Shown here one piece after another: positions 40,838-48,948 of a DNA stretch of 64,000 bases. The translations under genes and the position numbers were made by a program. Origin of the DNA: Neobittarella massiliensis (ex Bilen et al. 2018) (GTDB taxonomy: Bacteria; Bacillota; Clostridia; Oscillospirales; Ruminococcaceae); NCBI RefSeq assembly GCF_900289145.1, contig NZ_OKQO01000008.1:1-64000 (forward strand), read 5' to 3'. How positions within the stretch are numbered: the stretch's first letter is position 1; each line of letters starts with the position of its first letter. A model generated the notes under the pieces. The model was not told where the DNA came from, made no database searches, and saw only the letters and a program-made list of their open reading frames with translations.

Positions 40838-42085
40838 ATGGAAAAAAAGATCGCCCCGGCCCCCAAGCGGCGGGGCCCGTTTTACGGCTGGGTGGTGGTG
40901 GGCGCCGCCTTTGTGCTGATGGCGGCGGCCATGGGCATCACTTATAACTGCAACAGCGTGTTTATCAAGCCCATCTGTGCGGACATGGGCTACACCCGTC
41001 CCCAGGCGGCCATGATCCAGACTATCATGTCGGTGGGCATGGTGGCGGTGTCGCTGTTTGCCGGCAAGCTGTTCGAAAAGTTTTCGCTGCTGGCGCTCAT
41101 GCGCATAAGCAGCGTGGTGGTGGGCGCGGCCTACTTCTGCTACGCCTTTGCCCAAAACCTGGCGCTGTATTACGCGCTGGCGGTGGTGGTGGCGGTGAGC
41201 TCCACGCTGCTGACGATACTGCCGCTGTCGATCATCATCAACAACTGGTTTTACGAGCGCAAAGGGCTGGCTATCGGGCTGGCCTTTATGGGCAGCGGCG
41301 TGGGCGGCATGCTGTTCAACTCGCTGGCCGGGCTGTGGATCGAGCAGCTGGGCTGGCGCGCCGCCTACCAGATACTGGGCGTCATCATGCTGGTGCTGCT
41401 GGTGCCCTGCACCTTTTTTGTTATCAAGGTGCACCCGCGCGATATGGGGCTTTCCCCGCTGGGCGCCGAGACCGAGGCCGGTCAGCCGGCGCGGCCCGAG
41501 CAGCCGGCCCTGGGCGCCCCCTTTAAGCGCCCGGCCTTTTGGGGGGTGTGCATCGCCGCCTGTGTAATGGCGGTGGGCGGCAATACGATGGTGCAGATCG
41601 TGGCGCCCCACTACTCCGACGCGGGCTACTCGGCCACCTTTGCCGCCAATCTGTCGGCGGCGGCGCTGGGGGCGCTGGCAGTGGGCAAGCTCATCGTGGG
41701 GCAGATGTTTGACCGTCTGGGCCCCAAAAAGACCACCATCATCTGCAGTGTCGCCACCGTTATCGGCCTGGGGTCGCTGTTTTTGCCGCGGTTCGCCCCG
41801 GCCATCGGCGGGCTGATGCTGGGGGTGGGGCTGGGCAGCGCTTTTGGCTCGGTGGGCATCCCCATCCTCACCCATTTTGCCTTTGGCCAGCGTCGCTACC
41901 AGGCGTCGTATGCCATCGTCAACGCCTTCAACTCGGTGGGTGGGGTCATCGCCCCCATCCTCACCAACGCCATTTTCGACGTCAGCGGCGGGTATGACCT
42001 GTCGTTTTGGGTGTGTATCATCTTTGCGGTGTTCTCGGGCGCGGTGTATACCCGTGTGCTGAGCGGCCGCGCGCAAGAGAGCTAA
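40838..42085 (+). CDS. MFS transporter, OFA (oxalate/formate antiporter-like) family
   Basis: 415 residues from ATG 40838 (AGGAGG upstream). Twelve membrane helices. Features of the OFA group: YGWVVVGAAF at the start, VFIKPICADMG, WFYERKGLAIGLAFMGSGVGG after helix 4 and DRLGPKKT between helices 8 and 9. These carriers move small carboxylates. It is in one operon with the cysteine hydrolase at 40135 and ends before a strong terminator. Confidence 0.9.
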   Translation: MEKKIAPAPKRRGPFYGWVVVGAAFVLMAAAMGITYNCNSVFIKPICADMGYTRPQAAMIQTIMSVGMVAVSLFAGKLFEKFSLLALMRISSVVVGAAYFCYAFAQNLALYYALAVVVAVSSTLLTILPLSIIINNWFYERKGLAIGLAFMGSGVGGMLFNSLAGLWIEQLGWRAAYQILGVIMLVLLVPCTFFVIKVHPRDMGLSPLGAETEAGQPARPEQPALGAPFKRPAFWGVCIAACVMAVGGNTMVQIVAPHYSDAGYSATFAANLSAAALGALAVGKLIVGQMFDRLGPKKTTIICSVATVIGLGSLFLPRFAPAIGGLMLGVGLGSAFGSVGIPILTHFAFGQRRYQASYAIVNAFNSVGGVIAPILTNAIFDVSGGYDLSFWVCIIFAVFSGAVYTRVLSGRAQES

Positions 42086-42103
42086 TTTCTTATTTCGTTT
42101 ATC

Positions 42104-42141
42104 GCCGGCGGTACCGCTTGTGTGCCGCCGGCTATTTTTTT
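42104..42141 (+). terminator. intrinsic terminator after the MFS gene
   Basis: GCCGGCGG (42104-42111) and CCGCCGGC (42125-42132), then TA and seven T. Confidence 0.9.
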
Positions 42142-42199
42142 GTAAAATGCTGTAATGAAACCATCTATTTTTGCACCAACAGGTATAGGAGGTGAAGAG

Positions 42200-42694
42200 G
42201 TGCCGGATTTTTTAGAGCTGTACACCCGGTATTACCGGCAGGTATATGCCTGGTGCATGGCGCTGTGCCGCGACCCGCATCAGGCACAGGACCTGACCCA
42301 GGAGGCCTTTTGTCGGGCGATGCAGGCCATGGGCAGTTTTCGCGGCGACTGTACGGTGGCGACCTGGCTGCGGGGTATCGCCAAAAACTGCTACCGGGAA
42401 CAGCAGCGGCGGCAGGAGAGCACCGCCGCCCAACTGCCGGAGATGGCCGACCCCGGTCGGGGGCCGGAACAGTCGCTGTGCGACGGCGACGGTGCAGTGG
42501 CGGTGTACCGCATCCTGCACCGGCTGTCCCAGCCCTATCAGGAGGTGTTTTATCTGCGCGTTTGCGGTGAGCTGTCCTTTGCGGACATCGGCCGCATATT
42601 CGAAATGAGCCCCAACTGGGCCCGGGTCACCTTTTACCGGGCTCGCCAAAAGATAGCGGAGAGGATGAGTAGAGATGGATCAAATGAGCTGTGA
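42200..42694 (+). CDS. ECF sigma factor
   Basis: 164 residues from GTG 42200 with ATAGGAGG upstream. Sigma region 2 (~1-70: DPHQAQDLTQEAFCRAM, TWLRGIAKN) and region 4 (~105-160: LSQPYQEVFYLRVCGELSFADIG, SPNWARVTFYRARQKI). The 20-base overlap with the following anti-sigma gene is typical for such pairs. It directs RNA polymerase to its own regulon on an envelope signal. Confidence 0.92.
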   Translation: MPDFLELYTRYYRQVYAWCMALCRDPHQAQDLTQEAFCRAMQAMGSFRGDCTVATWLRGIAKNCYREQQRRQESTAAQLPEMADPGRGPEQSLCDGDGAVAVYRILHRLSQPYQEVFYLRVCGELSFADIGRIFEMSPNWARVTFYRARQKIAERMSRDGSNEL

Positions 42695-43307
42695 AGTGGT
42701 GGCCGATTTGCTGCCGCTGTACGCCGACGGCGCCTGCAGCGGCGGCAGTCGAGCGCTGGTAGAGAGCCATTTGGCCGGCTGCGCACAATGCGCCCGCAAG
42801 CTGGCCGAGATGGGGGATGATCGGGCCGAGCAGCTGGTGGAGGCGGATGCCCAAAGACAGCTGAAAGAGCTGGCGAGGAGACATACCCGGCGGCGGGTAT
42901 CGGTGCTGGCGGCGCTGGTGGTGTTGGTGGGGCTTTTGTGCACCATGTGGGTATTTTACCGCCGTGCCGAAGCCGAGGCGGCCAGCTTTAGCTGCCAGAT
43001 ATCGCGCAGCAGCACCTATGACCAGACTATGGACGGACTGCTGGAGGGGATGCATCCCCGATTGCCCAAAAAGGGGCGTTACCGGCTGCGCATCAGGGCC
43101 GGTGCCAGCAGCGGGGCAATACGGGTGGCGCTGACCTCCGGTACCGGGTACAAGACCTACTATACCGTTTCCGGCAGCCAACTGGAGGAGGAACAGACAC
43201 TGCAACTGGATAAGGGAAGCTATGTGCTGGCGGTTTATCTAAACGGAGATACCGCCGGTTCTGTGGTGGATTATGCGGTGACGCTGGAGGCCGTAGGAAA
43301 AAAATGA
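42675..43307 (+). CDS. membrane anti-sigma factor with zinc-binding HC2 domain
   Basis: 210 residues. N-terminal zinc-finger anti-sigma domain with C6, H32, C36 and C39 (SHLAGCAQC), a membrane helix at ~74-94 and a ~115-residue extracellular beta-rich domain as the sensor. It would hold the ECF sigma factor at 42200 at the membrane until the signal arrives. Same operon, ending at the terminator 43342-43378. Confidence 0.9.
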   Translation: MDQMSCEVVADLLPLYADGACSGGSRALVESHLAGCAQCARKLAEMGDDRAEQLVEADAQRQLKELARRHTRRRVSVLAALVVLVGLLCTMWVFYRRAEAEAASFSCQISRSSTYDQTMDGLLEGMHPRLPKKGRYRLRIRAGASSGAIRVALTSGTGYKTYYTVSGSQLEEEQTLQLDKGSYVLAVYLNGDTAGSVVDYAVTLEAVGKK

Positions 43308-43341
43308 CCCCGCAGCCGGGGAAAAAGGCCGGTGATACAGC

Positions 43342-43378
43342 AAAAAAGGCAGGCGGCGAAAAGACCGTCTGCCTTTTT
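43342..43378. terminator. bidirectional terminator between convergent operons
   Basis: AAAAAAGGCAGGCGG pairs with CCGTCTGCCTTTTT (one G-U pair). Confidence 0.9.
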
Positions 43379-43419
43379 GGGTGCATGCTTGTATATGTCA
43401 CGGATAGGGAAAAGGCGCG

Positions 43420-44328
43420 TTAGATGCGCCACTCCTGGCTGTCGTTGGGGCTCTGGATGTGCAGCTGGGGCGGCTGGATGCGCACCTTGGCGTCACTGGG
43501 GATCGAGCGGGTGATAAAGGCGTTGCCGCCGATCACCGCATTTTGGCCAATGACCGTGTCGCCGCCCAATATCGTGCAGCCGCAGTAGATAGTCACCCCG
43601 TCCTGCACGGTGGGGTGGCGCTTTTTGCTCCGCAGGCTCTGCCCGCCGCGGGTCGAGAGCGCCCCCAGCGTCACCCCCTGATACAGTTTTACCCCGGTGC
43701 CGATCTGGCAGGTCTCGCCGATGACGATGCCGGTGCCGTGATCGATGCAGAAGTAGGGTCCGATCTGCGCCCCGGCATGGATGTCGATGCCGGTCTTCTG
43801 GTGGGCGTACTCGGTCATGATGCGGGGGATCAGCGGCACCTGCAGCGCGTAAAGCTGGTGGGCCAATCGGTAGATGGAGATGGCGAATATCCCGGGGTAG
43901 CACAAGAGGATCTGGGCCTGGCTCTCGGCGGCGGGGTCGCCGTCAAAGGTGGCCTGCACATCGGTGAGGATGGTGTCGCGGATCTGCGGCAGCTGGGCCA
44001 AAAAGGCGGCGGTGCGCTCGTCGGCCTGCGGCTGTAGCTGAGCGGCCGGGCGGCCGTCCTGTTGCGCCAGCGCCAGTGCGATCTGGGCCGATAGCTTTTC
44101 GGCCAGATCGGCCAGCGTGTTCTCGGGCCGGTCCGACACCGCCGACAGCCGGGGGTACAGGCAGGGGAACAGCAGATGGCGCAGCCCGGTGACGATCTGG
44201 ACCACCGCCGCCTTTTGCGGCAGGGCAGACATGGCGTCACAGAGCACGCCCTGACCGCCGGCCCCCAGCCGGCAGCCGGTATCCAGCGCGCCGGCGGCCT
44301 GCAGTGCGGCTTCTCTCAGGTCAGTCAT
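43420..44328 (-). CDS. cysE: serine O-acetyltransferase, EpsC type
   Basis: 302 residues. A helical N-terminal region of ~165 residues is followed by a left-handed beta-helix of hexapeptide repeats (IDIHAGAQIGPYFCIDHGTGIVIGE, GVKLYQGVTLGA, GCTILGGDTVIGQNAVIGGNAF). The catalytic His sits in CIDHGTG. It makes O-acetylserine from serine and acetyl-CoA, the substrate of the upstream CysK. Its ATG overlaps the end of cysK by 8 bases, so both are translated as a unit. The tail HIQSPNDSQEWRI ends in Ile, as in SATs whose C-terminus binds the CysK active site. Confidence 0.94.
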   Translation of the reverse strand: MTDLREAALQAAGALDTGCRLGAGGQGVLCDAMSALPQKAAVVQIVTGLRHLLFPCLYPRLSAVSDRPENTLADLAEKLSAQIALALAQQDGRPAAQLQPQADERTAAFLAQLPQIRDTILTDVQATFDGDPAAESQAQILLCYPGIFAISIYRLAHQLYALQVPLIPRIMTEYAHQKTGIDIHAGAQIGPYFCIDHGTGIVIGETCQIGTGVKLYQGVTLGALSTRGGQSLRSKKRHPTVQDGVTIYCGCTILGGDTVIGQNAVIGGNAFITRSIPSDAKVRIQPPQLHIQSPNDSQEWRI

Positions 44329-45274
44329 CCTGGTCCACCCCCTCTATATCAAACAGCGGGGTCGAGAGGTAGCGCTCGCCGGTATCCGGCAGCAGCGCCA
44401 CGATGGTCTTGCCGGCGTTCTGCGGCTCGGCAGCCAGCTCTAGCGCCGCATACAGCGCCGCCCCGCTCGAGATACCGGCCAGTATCCCTTCGCTGCGGGC
44501 CAAGTCACGGGCGGCCTGCATGGCGCTGTCGCCGGATACCTGCACCACCCGGTCCACCGCGCTGCGGTCGTAGTTGCCGGGGATAAAGCCGGCGCCGATG
44601 CCCTGGATCTTGTGGGGGCCGGGCTTACCGCCCGAGAGCACCGGCGAGTCGCTGGGTTCAACGGCCACCACCTGCACGCCGGGCTTTTTGGCCTTCAGCG
44701 CGCGGCCAACGCCGCTGACGGTGCCGCCGGTACCCACTCCGGCCACAAAAATGTCCACTTCGCCGTCGGTGTCGCGCCAGATCTCCTCGCCGGTGGTCTG
44801 CAGGTGGGCGGCGGGGTTGGCCGGATTTTCAAACTGCTGGGGGATGATCGACCCCGGTATCTGCCGCTGCAGCTCCTTTGCTTTGGCGATCGCGCCGTTC
44901 ATACCTTGCGCGCCGGGGGTCAGCACCAGCTCGGCGCCGTAAAAGGCGATGAGCTTGCGCCGCTCGATGCTCATGGTGTCGGGCATGACGATGATGAGCC
45001 GCAGCCCCAGCGCGGCGCTGGCCATAGCCAGGCCGATACCGGTGTTGCCGCTGGTGGGCTCGATGAGCGTGGTGCCCGCCGGCAGCCGTCCCTCTTTTTG
45101 AAAGGTGCGGATCATGTTCAGCGCCACCCGGTCCTTGACCGAGCCGCCGGGGTTGCGGCTCTCTACCTTTACCAGCACGCGGGCACCGGCGCCTTTGACG
45201 GCGGCCAAGCGGTCCACCGCCACCAGCGGGGTGTTGCCTATGGTCTCGAGAATGTTTTGAGAGATATTTTTCAC
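44321..45274 (-). CDS. cysK: cysteine synthase A (O-acetylserine sulfhydrylase)
   Basis: 317 residues from GTG 45274 (AGGAAC upstream, weak). IGNTPLV, the PLP lysine K47 in NPGGSVKDR, PTSGNTGIGLA and the phosphate-binding GVGTGGTVSG are present. It forms cysteine from O-acetylserine and sulfide. It is the first gene of cysK-cysE and lies behind a ~300-base leader containing a small ORF and a terminator, so its expression is probably decided by read-through. Frame extensions upstream of 45274 cross the leader and are not used. Confidence 0.95.
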   Translation of the reverse strand: MKNISQNILETIGNTPLVAVDRLAAVKGAGARVLVKVESRNPGGSVKDRVALNMIRTFQKEGRLPAGTTLIEPTSGNTGIGLAMASAALGLRLIIVMPDTMSIERRKLIAFYGAELVLTPGAQGMNGAIAKAKELQRQIPGSIIPQQFENPANPAAHLQTTGEEIWRDTDGEVDIFVAGVGTGGTVSGVGRALKAKKPGVQVVAVEPSDSPVLSGGKPGPHKIQGIGAGFIPGNYDRSAVDRVVQVSGDSAMQAARDLARSEGILAGISSGAALYAALELAAEPQNAGKTIVALLPDTGERYLSTPLFDIEGVDQDD

Positions 45275-45299
45275 AGTTGGTTCCTGCCTTTCTGCATGT

Positions 45300-45320
45300 C
45301 GGGGCACAAAAATAGCCCCG
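45300..45320 (-). other. hairpin just upstream of the cysK ribosome binding site
   Basis: Minus-strand CGGGGC and GCCCCG around nine bases. It may affect cysK translation or protect the mRNA. A second GCCCC/GGGGC palindrome lies at 45348-45362. Confidence 0.55.
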
Positions 45321-45374
45321 GCTGATCGTTTTCTGCTTACAGTGTGTGCCCCTATAGGGGGCAGGTATGCGCAC

Positions 45375-45448
45375 AAAAAACAGCCGCGGCGGCAAAAAGA
45401 CGAGAAATAGACACCCGATGCGGTGCTAGCGGGGGGCCGCCCCGGCTG
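45375..45448 (-). terminator. attenuator-type terminator in the cysK leader
   Basis: Minus-strand arm CAGCCGGGGCGGC (45436-45448) pairs 12 of 13 with GCCGCCGCGGCTG (45381-45393), followed directly by TTTTTT (45375-45380). The loop is 42 bases. The 5' arm lies inside the last codons of the leader ORF, starting 4 bases after its second Cys codon, so a ribosome there would prevent the stem from forming. Confidence 0.6.
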
Positions 45449-45560
45449 CCGCACAAATGCCGTGACCCGTCGGGCCGATCGCGCGGTGGTGCGCGGTCAG
45501 CATACATCGCCAGGCCCAGTTGTAACGCCCGTGGTAAGGGGCATGTTGTCTATACAGCAT
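45426..45560 (-). CDS. candidate leader peptide of the cysK-cysE operon
   Basis: 44 codons from ATG 45560 to TAG 45426-45428, with AGGAG eleven bases upstream and a good promoter behind it. The peptide is rich in His, Arg and Ala and has two Cys (C19, C36). It overlaps the 5' arm of the leader terminator. It has no homology I recognise, and the evidence for translation is the ribosome binding site and the placement only. Confidence 0.5.
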   Translation of the reverse strand: MLYRQHAPYHGRYNWAWRCMLTAHHRAIGPTGHGICAAAGAAPR

Positions 45561-45590
45561 AGCCGTCACTTCTCCTACTAGTTTTGTATG

Positions 45591-45619
45591 AGTATGCTGG
45601 ATGTGCGTCCAAATGTCAA
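45591..45619 (-). promoter_or_regulatory. sigma-A promoter of the cysK-cysE operon
   Basis: Minus-strand consensus TTGACA (45614-45619) and CATACT (45591-45596), spacer 17. It gives a leader of about 310 bases. The stretch 45620-45862 beyond it holds nothing I can support. Confidence 0.75.
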
Positions 45620-45862
45620 CCGACTTGGTGGATATTCGTGGGTTTGCCCAAAGTCGGGGCGGCGCGGGGCAAAAAACAGCAGCAGTTGTACCAGCCCGGC
45701 AGTACGCCGCTCCACCGGACCACCAGTTCCCGGCGGGGCGACCGGCAGCTTGCCGGCGGGTACCGCACCGGGGAGGATGGGGCCGCTGCCGACGGGCTCG
45801 GCCTTTAAACTGTGCGCCAGCTGCACACAGAAGGCGCCGGACATCCCCGGCGGCCAGATGGG

Positions 45863-45892
45863 GTGACAGCCGCCGGCCTTCTGTGCTACACT
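45863..45892 (+). promoter_or_regulatory. promoter of the pentapeptide-repeat gene
   Basis: GTGACA (45863-45868) and TACACT (45887-45892), spacer 18. Confidence 0.65.
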
Positions 45893-45922
45893 GGTAAAAA
45901 TACGGATAGGGGGGAATGCGCT

Positions 45923-46507
45923 ATGAACGGCATCTTTGCCCAGGAAAAGACCTTTACCGGCCTGCACTGCAGCGGCGACACCTTTGCCGACTGCGAGTGG
46001 ACCGACTGCACCTTTGTGCGCTGTACCTTTGAAAACTGTCAGCTGCAAAACTGCCAGCTGACCGACTGTACCTTTACCGGCTGCCGGGTGCGCGAGCTCA
46101 CGGCCCGCTACAGCCAGCTGCGTGAGGCCGTCTTTGATAACTGCGACCTGCTGGGGGTAAACTGGGGGGACCTGGTGCCCAGCGGCCGCTTTGCCGCCCC
46201 CATCGCCGCGCTGCGGGGCTGCCGGCTCAAGTACAATACCTTTACGGCTATGGAGCTCGATCGCTTTTGCTTTGATGAGTCGGCTATCACCGGATCGCTG
46301 TTTGCCGAGTGCCGCCTGGCCGGCAGCGATCTGAGCGGCTGTCAGCTGGATGAGACCGAGTTTTTCAAATGCGATCTGCGCCGGGCCGACCTGCGCCGGG
46401 CTGTGGGTTACCGGGTCGATATCATGAGCTGCCAGCTCAAAGGGGCCCGCTTCACCCACCCGCAGGTGCTCTCCCTGCTGGAGGCACTGGAGATCGAGGT
46501 GGAGTGA
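45923..46507 (+). CDS. pentapeptide-repeat protein, Qnr/YjbI-like
   Basis: 194 residues from ATG 45923 (GGGGGGAA upstream). Repeats of the A(D/N)LXX type, here often C-T/Q-F/L patterned (DCTFVRCTFENCQLQNCQL), run at ~15-75; a break at LLGVNWGDL is followed by a second block (~105-170) and a helical C-terminus (PQVLSLLEALEIEVE). The fold is a right-handed quadrilateral beta-helix. The two-block layout resembles Qnr and McbG proteins that protect gyrase, but the family is broad and resistance cannot be claimed. Single gene. Confidence 0.88.
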   Translation: MNGIFAQEKTFTGLHCSGDTFADCEWTDCTFVRCTFENCQLQNCQLTDCTFTGCRVRELTARYSQLREAVFDNCDLLGVNWGDLVPSGRFAAPIAALRGCRLKYNTFTAMELDRFCFDESAITGSLFAECRLAGSDLSGCQLDETEFFKCDLRRADLRRAVGYRVDIMSCQLKGARFTHPQVLSLLEALEIEVE

Positions 46508-46544
46508 CCGCCTCGCCGCCCGCCCGGCAGGATCGGGATACACG

Positions 46545-46583
46545 ATAAAAAAGAGCGCCGGCCCTGGTGTGGGGCCGGCGCTC
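46545..46583 (-). terminator. terminator of the YjbQ-like gene
   Basis: GAGCGCCGGCCC (46553-46564) pairs with GGGCCGGCGCTC (46572-46583); on the minus strand followed by six T. Confidence 0.9.
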
Positions 46584-46604
46584 GATCTATTTGCCGGGTG
46601 GCCT

Positions 46605-47015
46605 CTAGCAGTCGATGACTTTTACGTCGTACGAGCGGTGGCGAGGGCCGTCGAACTCGGCGAAAAAGATGCCCTGCGAGTGGCTGAGCACCATCTCACC
46701 GCCGGAGATGGGCACCGTTACGCTCACGCCCACGATGGCCGATTTCACGTGGCCGGAGGCGTCGGACGGGGAGTCCTGATGCAGCATGTTCACCCGGGTG
46801 GGCACCAGCCGATCGAGCTCCTGCATGATCTCGATGTGGCCCTTCACGTCCCAGTGTGAGGTGCACAGCAGCGCGGCGGTGGTGTGCGAGATGTGCACCA
46901 CTACAATGCCTTCCTGCACGCCGCTCTCGGCCACGATGGCCTTGATCTCGGGGGTGATATTGACGATATCGTCTTTTTTGGTCTGTAGATTGCGTACTAC
47001 CATGGGTCTGCCCAT
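46605..47015 (-). CDS. YjbQ/UPF0047-family protein
   Basis: 136 residues from ATG 47015, with AAGGAGG eight bases upstream. Conserved HISHTTAALLC near residue 42-52, HDV-like acidic block (HQDSPSDASGHVKSAIVG) and the ending GIFFAEFDGPRHR are hallmarks of this family. Members have been reported with weak thiamine phosphate synthase activity; the real role is unsettled. Frames extending upstream to 47177 have no start signal. Confidence 0.92.
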   Translation of the reverse strand: MGRPMVVRNLQTKKDDIVNITPEIKAIVAESGVQEGIVVVHISHTTAALLCTSHWDVKGHIEIMQELDRLVPTRVNMLHQDSPSDASGHVKSAIVGVSVTVPISGGEMVLSHSQGIFFAEFDGPRHRSYDVKVIDC

Positions 47016-47211
47016 TTTCTGTTCCTCCTTGTTTGCAGCGGGGTCTGTACCGGCACGGCCTCCCGCCCAAAGACCCGGTGGCCGATGCCGGTTATCTGCC
47101 ACCAAATATGGTACACGATTCGCCGTTGCCGCACAACCGGTTTGGCCTGCTGCCCGCCAAAATCCAGAGATGCGCACAATTCGCCGCTGTAAAAAATGGC
47201 GAAACTGCTGC

Positions 47212-47517
47212 TATAAAAGTAGCGCTGCCGCTAAATATTTGACGGCGCAGCGGCAGTGCTGCGCTGCGGGCATACCGTGTGCCGCCGGTTCATACAGTTT
47301 TTAGAAGGGCCGCCGCCACTGCTCACCGGGTGCAGTAGTGGCAGCTCGATGGGAAAAGACAGAACCGCCGTCAGTTTTTAGGCGGTCTGCGCGGAAAAAG
47401 GAGTAAGGCCGGGCCGTATTGGCCGGCAGGCGGCCAAAGTGGCAGAACGGTGGCGCGGCAGTCGGGCGGATACGCGGCGGCCGGCGTCTGTTTTTAAACA
47501 GGGGAGGAGATACAGGG
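47212..47517 (+). promoter_or_regulatory. promoter and structured 5' leader of the AGCS symporter gene
   Basis: TGTAAA (47188-47193 region) and TATAAA (47212-47217) form a plausible promoter. The ~295-base leader contains three hairpins: GCGCAGC/GCTGCGC (47245-47264), GCCACTGC with GCA-GTGGC (47315-47341) and ACCGCC/GGCGGT (47364-47386). The last is not followed by a T-run. I tested it by eye against the glycine and lysine riboswitch consensus and saw neither. The gap 47016-47187 holds nothing else I can support. Confidence 0.45.
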
Positions 47518-48867
47518 GTGACAGAGTGGCTGCGTGCGGCGGGAAAAGCCGTAGACGGATTTGTGTGGGGGCCGGCCATGCTGGTGGCCATGATCGGTAT
47601 CGGGCTGTATTTTACCTTGGGCACCCGGGGGCTGCAGCTGCGCCGCTTTGGCTACATGCTGCGCCACACGGTGGGCAGTTTGTTCGGCGGCGCCAAAAAG
47701 GGGCGCGACCGCAGGCAGGTGAGCCCCTTTGGCGCCATGACCACCGCGCTGGCCGGCACGATGGGGGTGGGCAACATCGCCGGGGTGGCCACCGCCATGA
47801 CCCTGGGGGGCCCCGGCGCCATTTTTTGGATGTGGGTATCTGCCCTGGGGGGCATGATGACCAAATACGCCGAGGTGCTGCTGGCCGTGCACTACCGCGA
47901 AAAAACGCCGGACGGCTACCGCGGCGGCCCCATGTACTACATGAAAAAGGGGCTGCACAGCCGCCTGCTGCCGGTACTGTTTTGCCTGCTGTGTGCCTGC
48001 GCCTCGTTTGGCATCGGCAACATGACCCAGTCCAACACCATCGCTCAGTCGCTGCAGCAGTGCTTTGGCCTGCACCCGGCCATCACCGGGGTGGCGGTGA
48101 TGGCCGTGGTGGCCATGGTGGTGCTGGGCGGCATCTCGCGCATCGCCGCCTTTACCGAAAAACTGGTGCCGCTGATGAGCCTGTTTTATATGGGGGCGGC
48201 CATCTGGGTGTTGGCCGTCTGCTGGCGGCAGCTGCCGGCGGCGCTGGGCAGCATTTTTAAAGACGCCTTTTCGTCCGCTGCGCTGGGCGGTGGCGCGGCC
48301 GGCTTTTTCACCAGCCGGGCGGTGCGCTTTGGCATCGCCCGCGGCGTGTTCACCAACGAGGCCGGCCTGGGCTCGGCCCCCATCGCCCACGCCAGCGCCG
48401 ATACCGCCAGCCCGGTACAGCAGGGCCTGTGGGGCATGTTCGAGGTGTTTGCCGACACTTTTGTCAGCTGCACGCTCACCGCGCTGGTGATCCTGTGCAC
48501 CGGCGCTTTAGATACTGGGCTCGACGGCGCCGCCCTGACTACCGCCGCCTTTGGCCGGGTGCTGGGCAGCTGGGCGCCGCCGTTCATCGCCATCTCCATC
48601 CTGTTTTTTGCCGTATCCTCCATGTTGGGCTGGTGCTTTTACGGCGAGAGCGCTCTGCGCTACCTGAGCGGCGGCCGCAGCTGGGCGGTGTGGAGCTACC
48701 GGATCTTGTTTTTGGTGCTGGTGATGGTGGGGGCCACGGTGCAGCTGCAGCGGGTGTGGCAGCTGGCCGACACGCTCAACGGGCTCATGGCAGTACCCAA
48801 CCTCATCGCGCTGGCCGCGCTCTCGGGCACTGTGTTTCGATTGACAAAAGACTTCTTTCGGCGATAG
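47518..48867 (+). CDS. AGCS-family sodium:alanine/glycine symporter
   Basis: 449 residues from GTG 47518 (GGGGAGGAG upstream). Around eleven membrane helices. Family features: AMTTALAGTMGVGNIAGVATAMTLGGPGAIFWMWVSALGGM and TKYAEVLLAVHYR early on, RGGPMYYM, and GVFTNEAGLGSAPIAHASA in the second half. It imports alanine or glycine with Na+. Length is normal for the family. The long leader suggests control at RNA level. Confidence 0.95.
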   Translation: MTEWLRAAGKAVDGFVWGPAMLVAMIGIGLYFTLGTRGLQLRRFGYMLRHTVGSLFGGAKKGRDRRQVSPFGAMTTALAGTMGVGNIAGVATAMTLGGPGAIFWMWVSALGGMMTKYAEVLLAVHYREKTPDGYRGGPMYYMKKGLHSRLLPVLFCLLCACASFGIGNMTQSNTIAQSLQQCFGLHPAITGVAVMAVVAMVVLGGISRIAAFTEKLVPLMSLFYMGAAIWVLAVCWRQLPAALGSIFKDAFSSAALGGGAAGFFTSRAVRFGIARGVFTNEAGLGSAPIAHASADTASPVQQGLWGMFEVFADTFVSCTLTALVILCTGALDTGLDGAALTTAAFGRVLGSWAPPFIAISILFFAVSSMLGWCFYGESALRYLSGGRSWAVWSYRILFLVLVMVGATVQLQRVWQLADTLNGLMAVPNLIALAALSGTVFRLTKDFFRR

Positions 48868-48948
48868 AATGAATCTAGACGAGACGACTGCCGGTCGGGC
48901 CCTGCCTGTTGTGGCGCCGCCGGCCAGACCAGATAGAGGAGGTCAATC

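Noticed and set aside
45275-45600. T-box or SAM riboswitch in the cysK leader
   Set aside because: No T-box sequence (GGGTGGNACCGCG type) and no SAM-I core is visible; the small ORF plus terminator explains the leader better.
47212-47517. Glycine riboswitch upstream of the AGCS symporter
   Set aside because: The conserved aptamer segments could not be found by eye; kept only as an unidentified structured leader.
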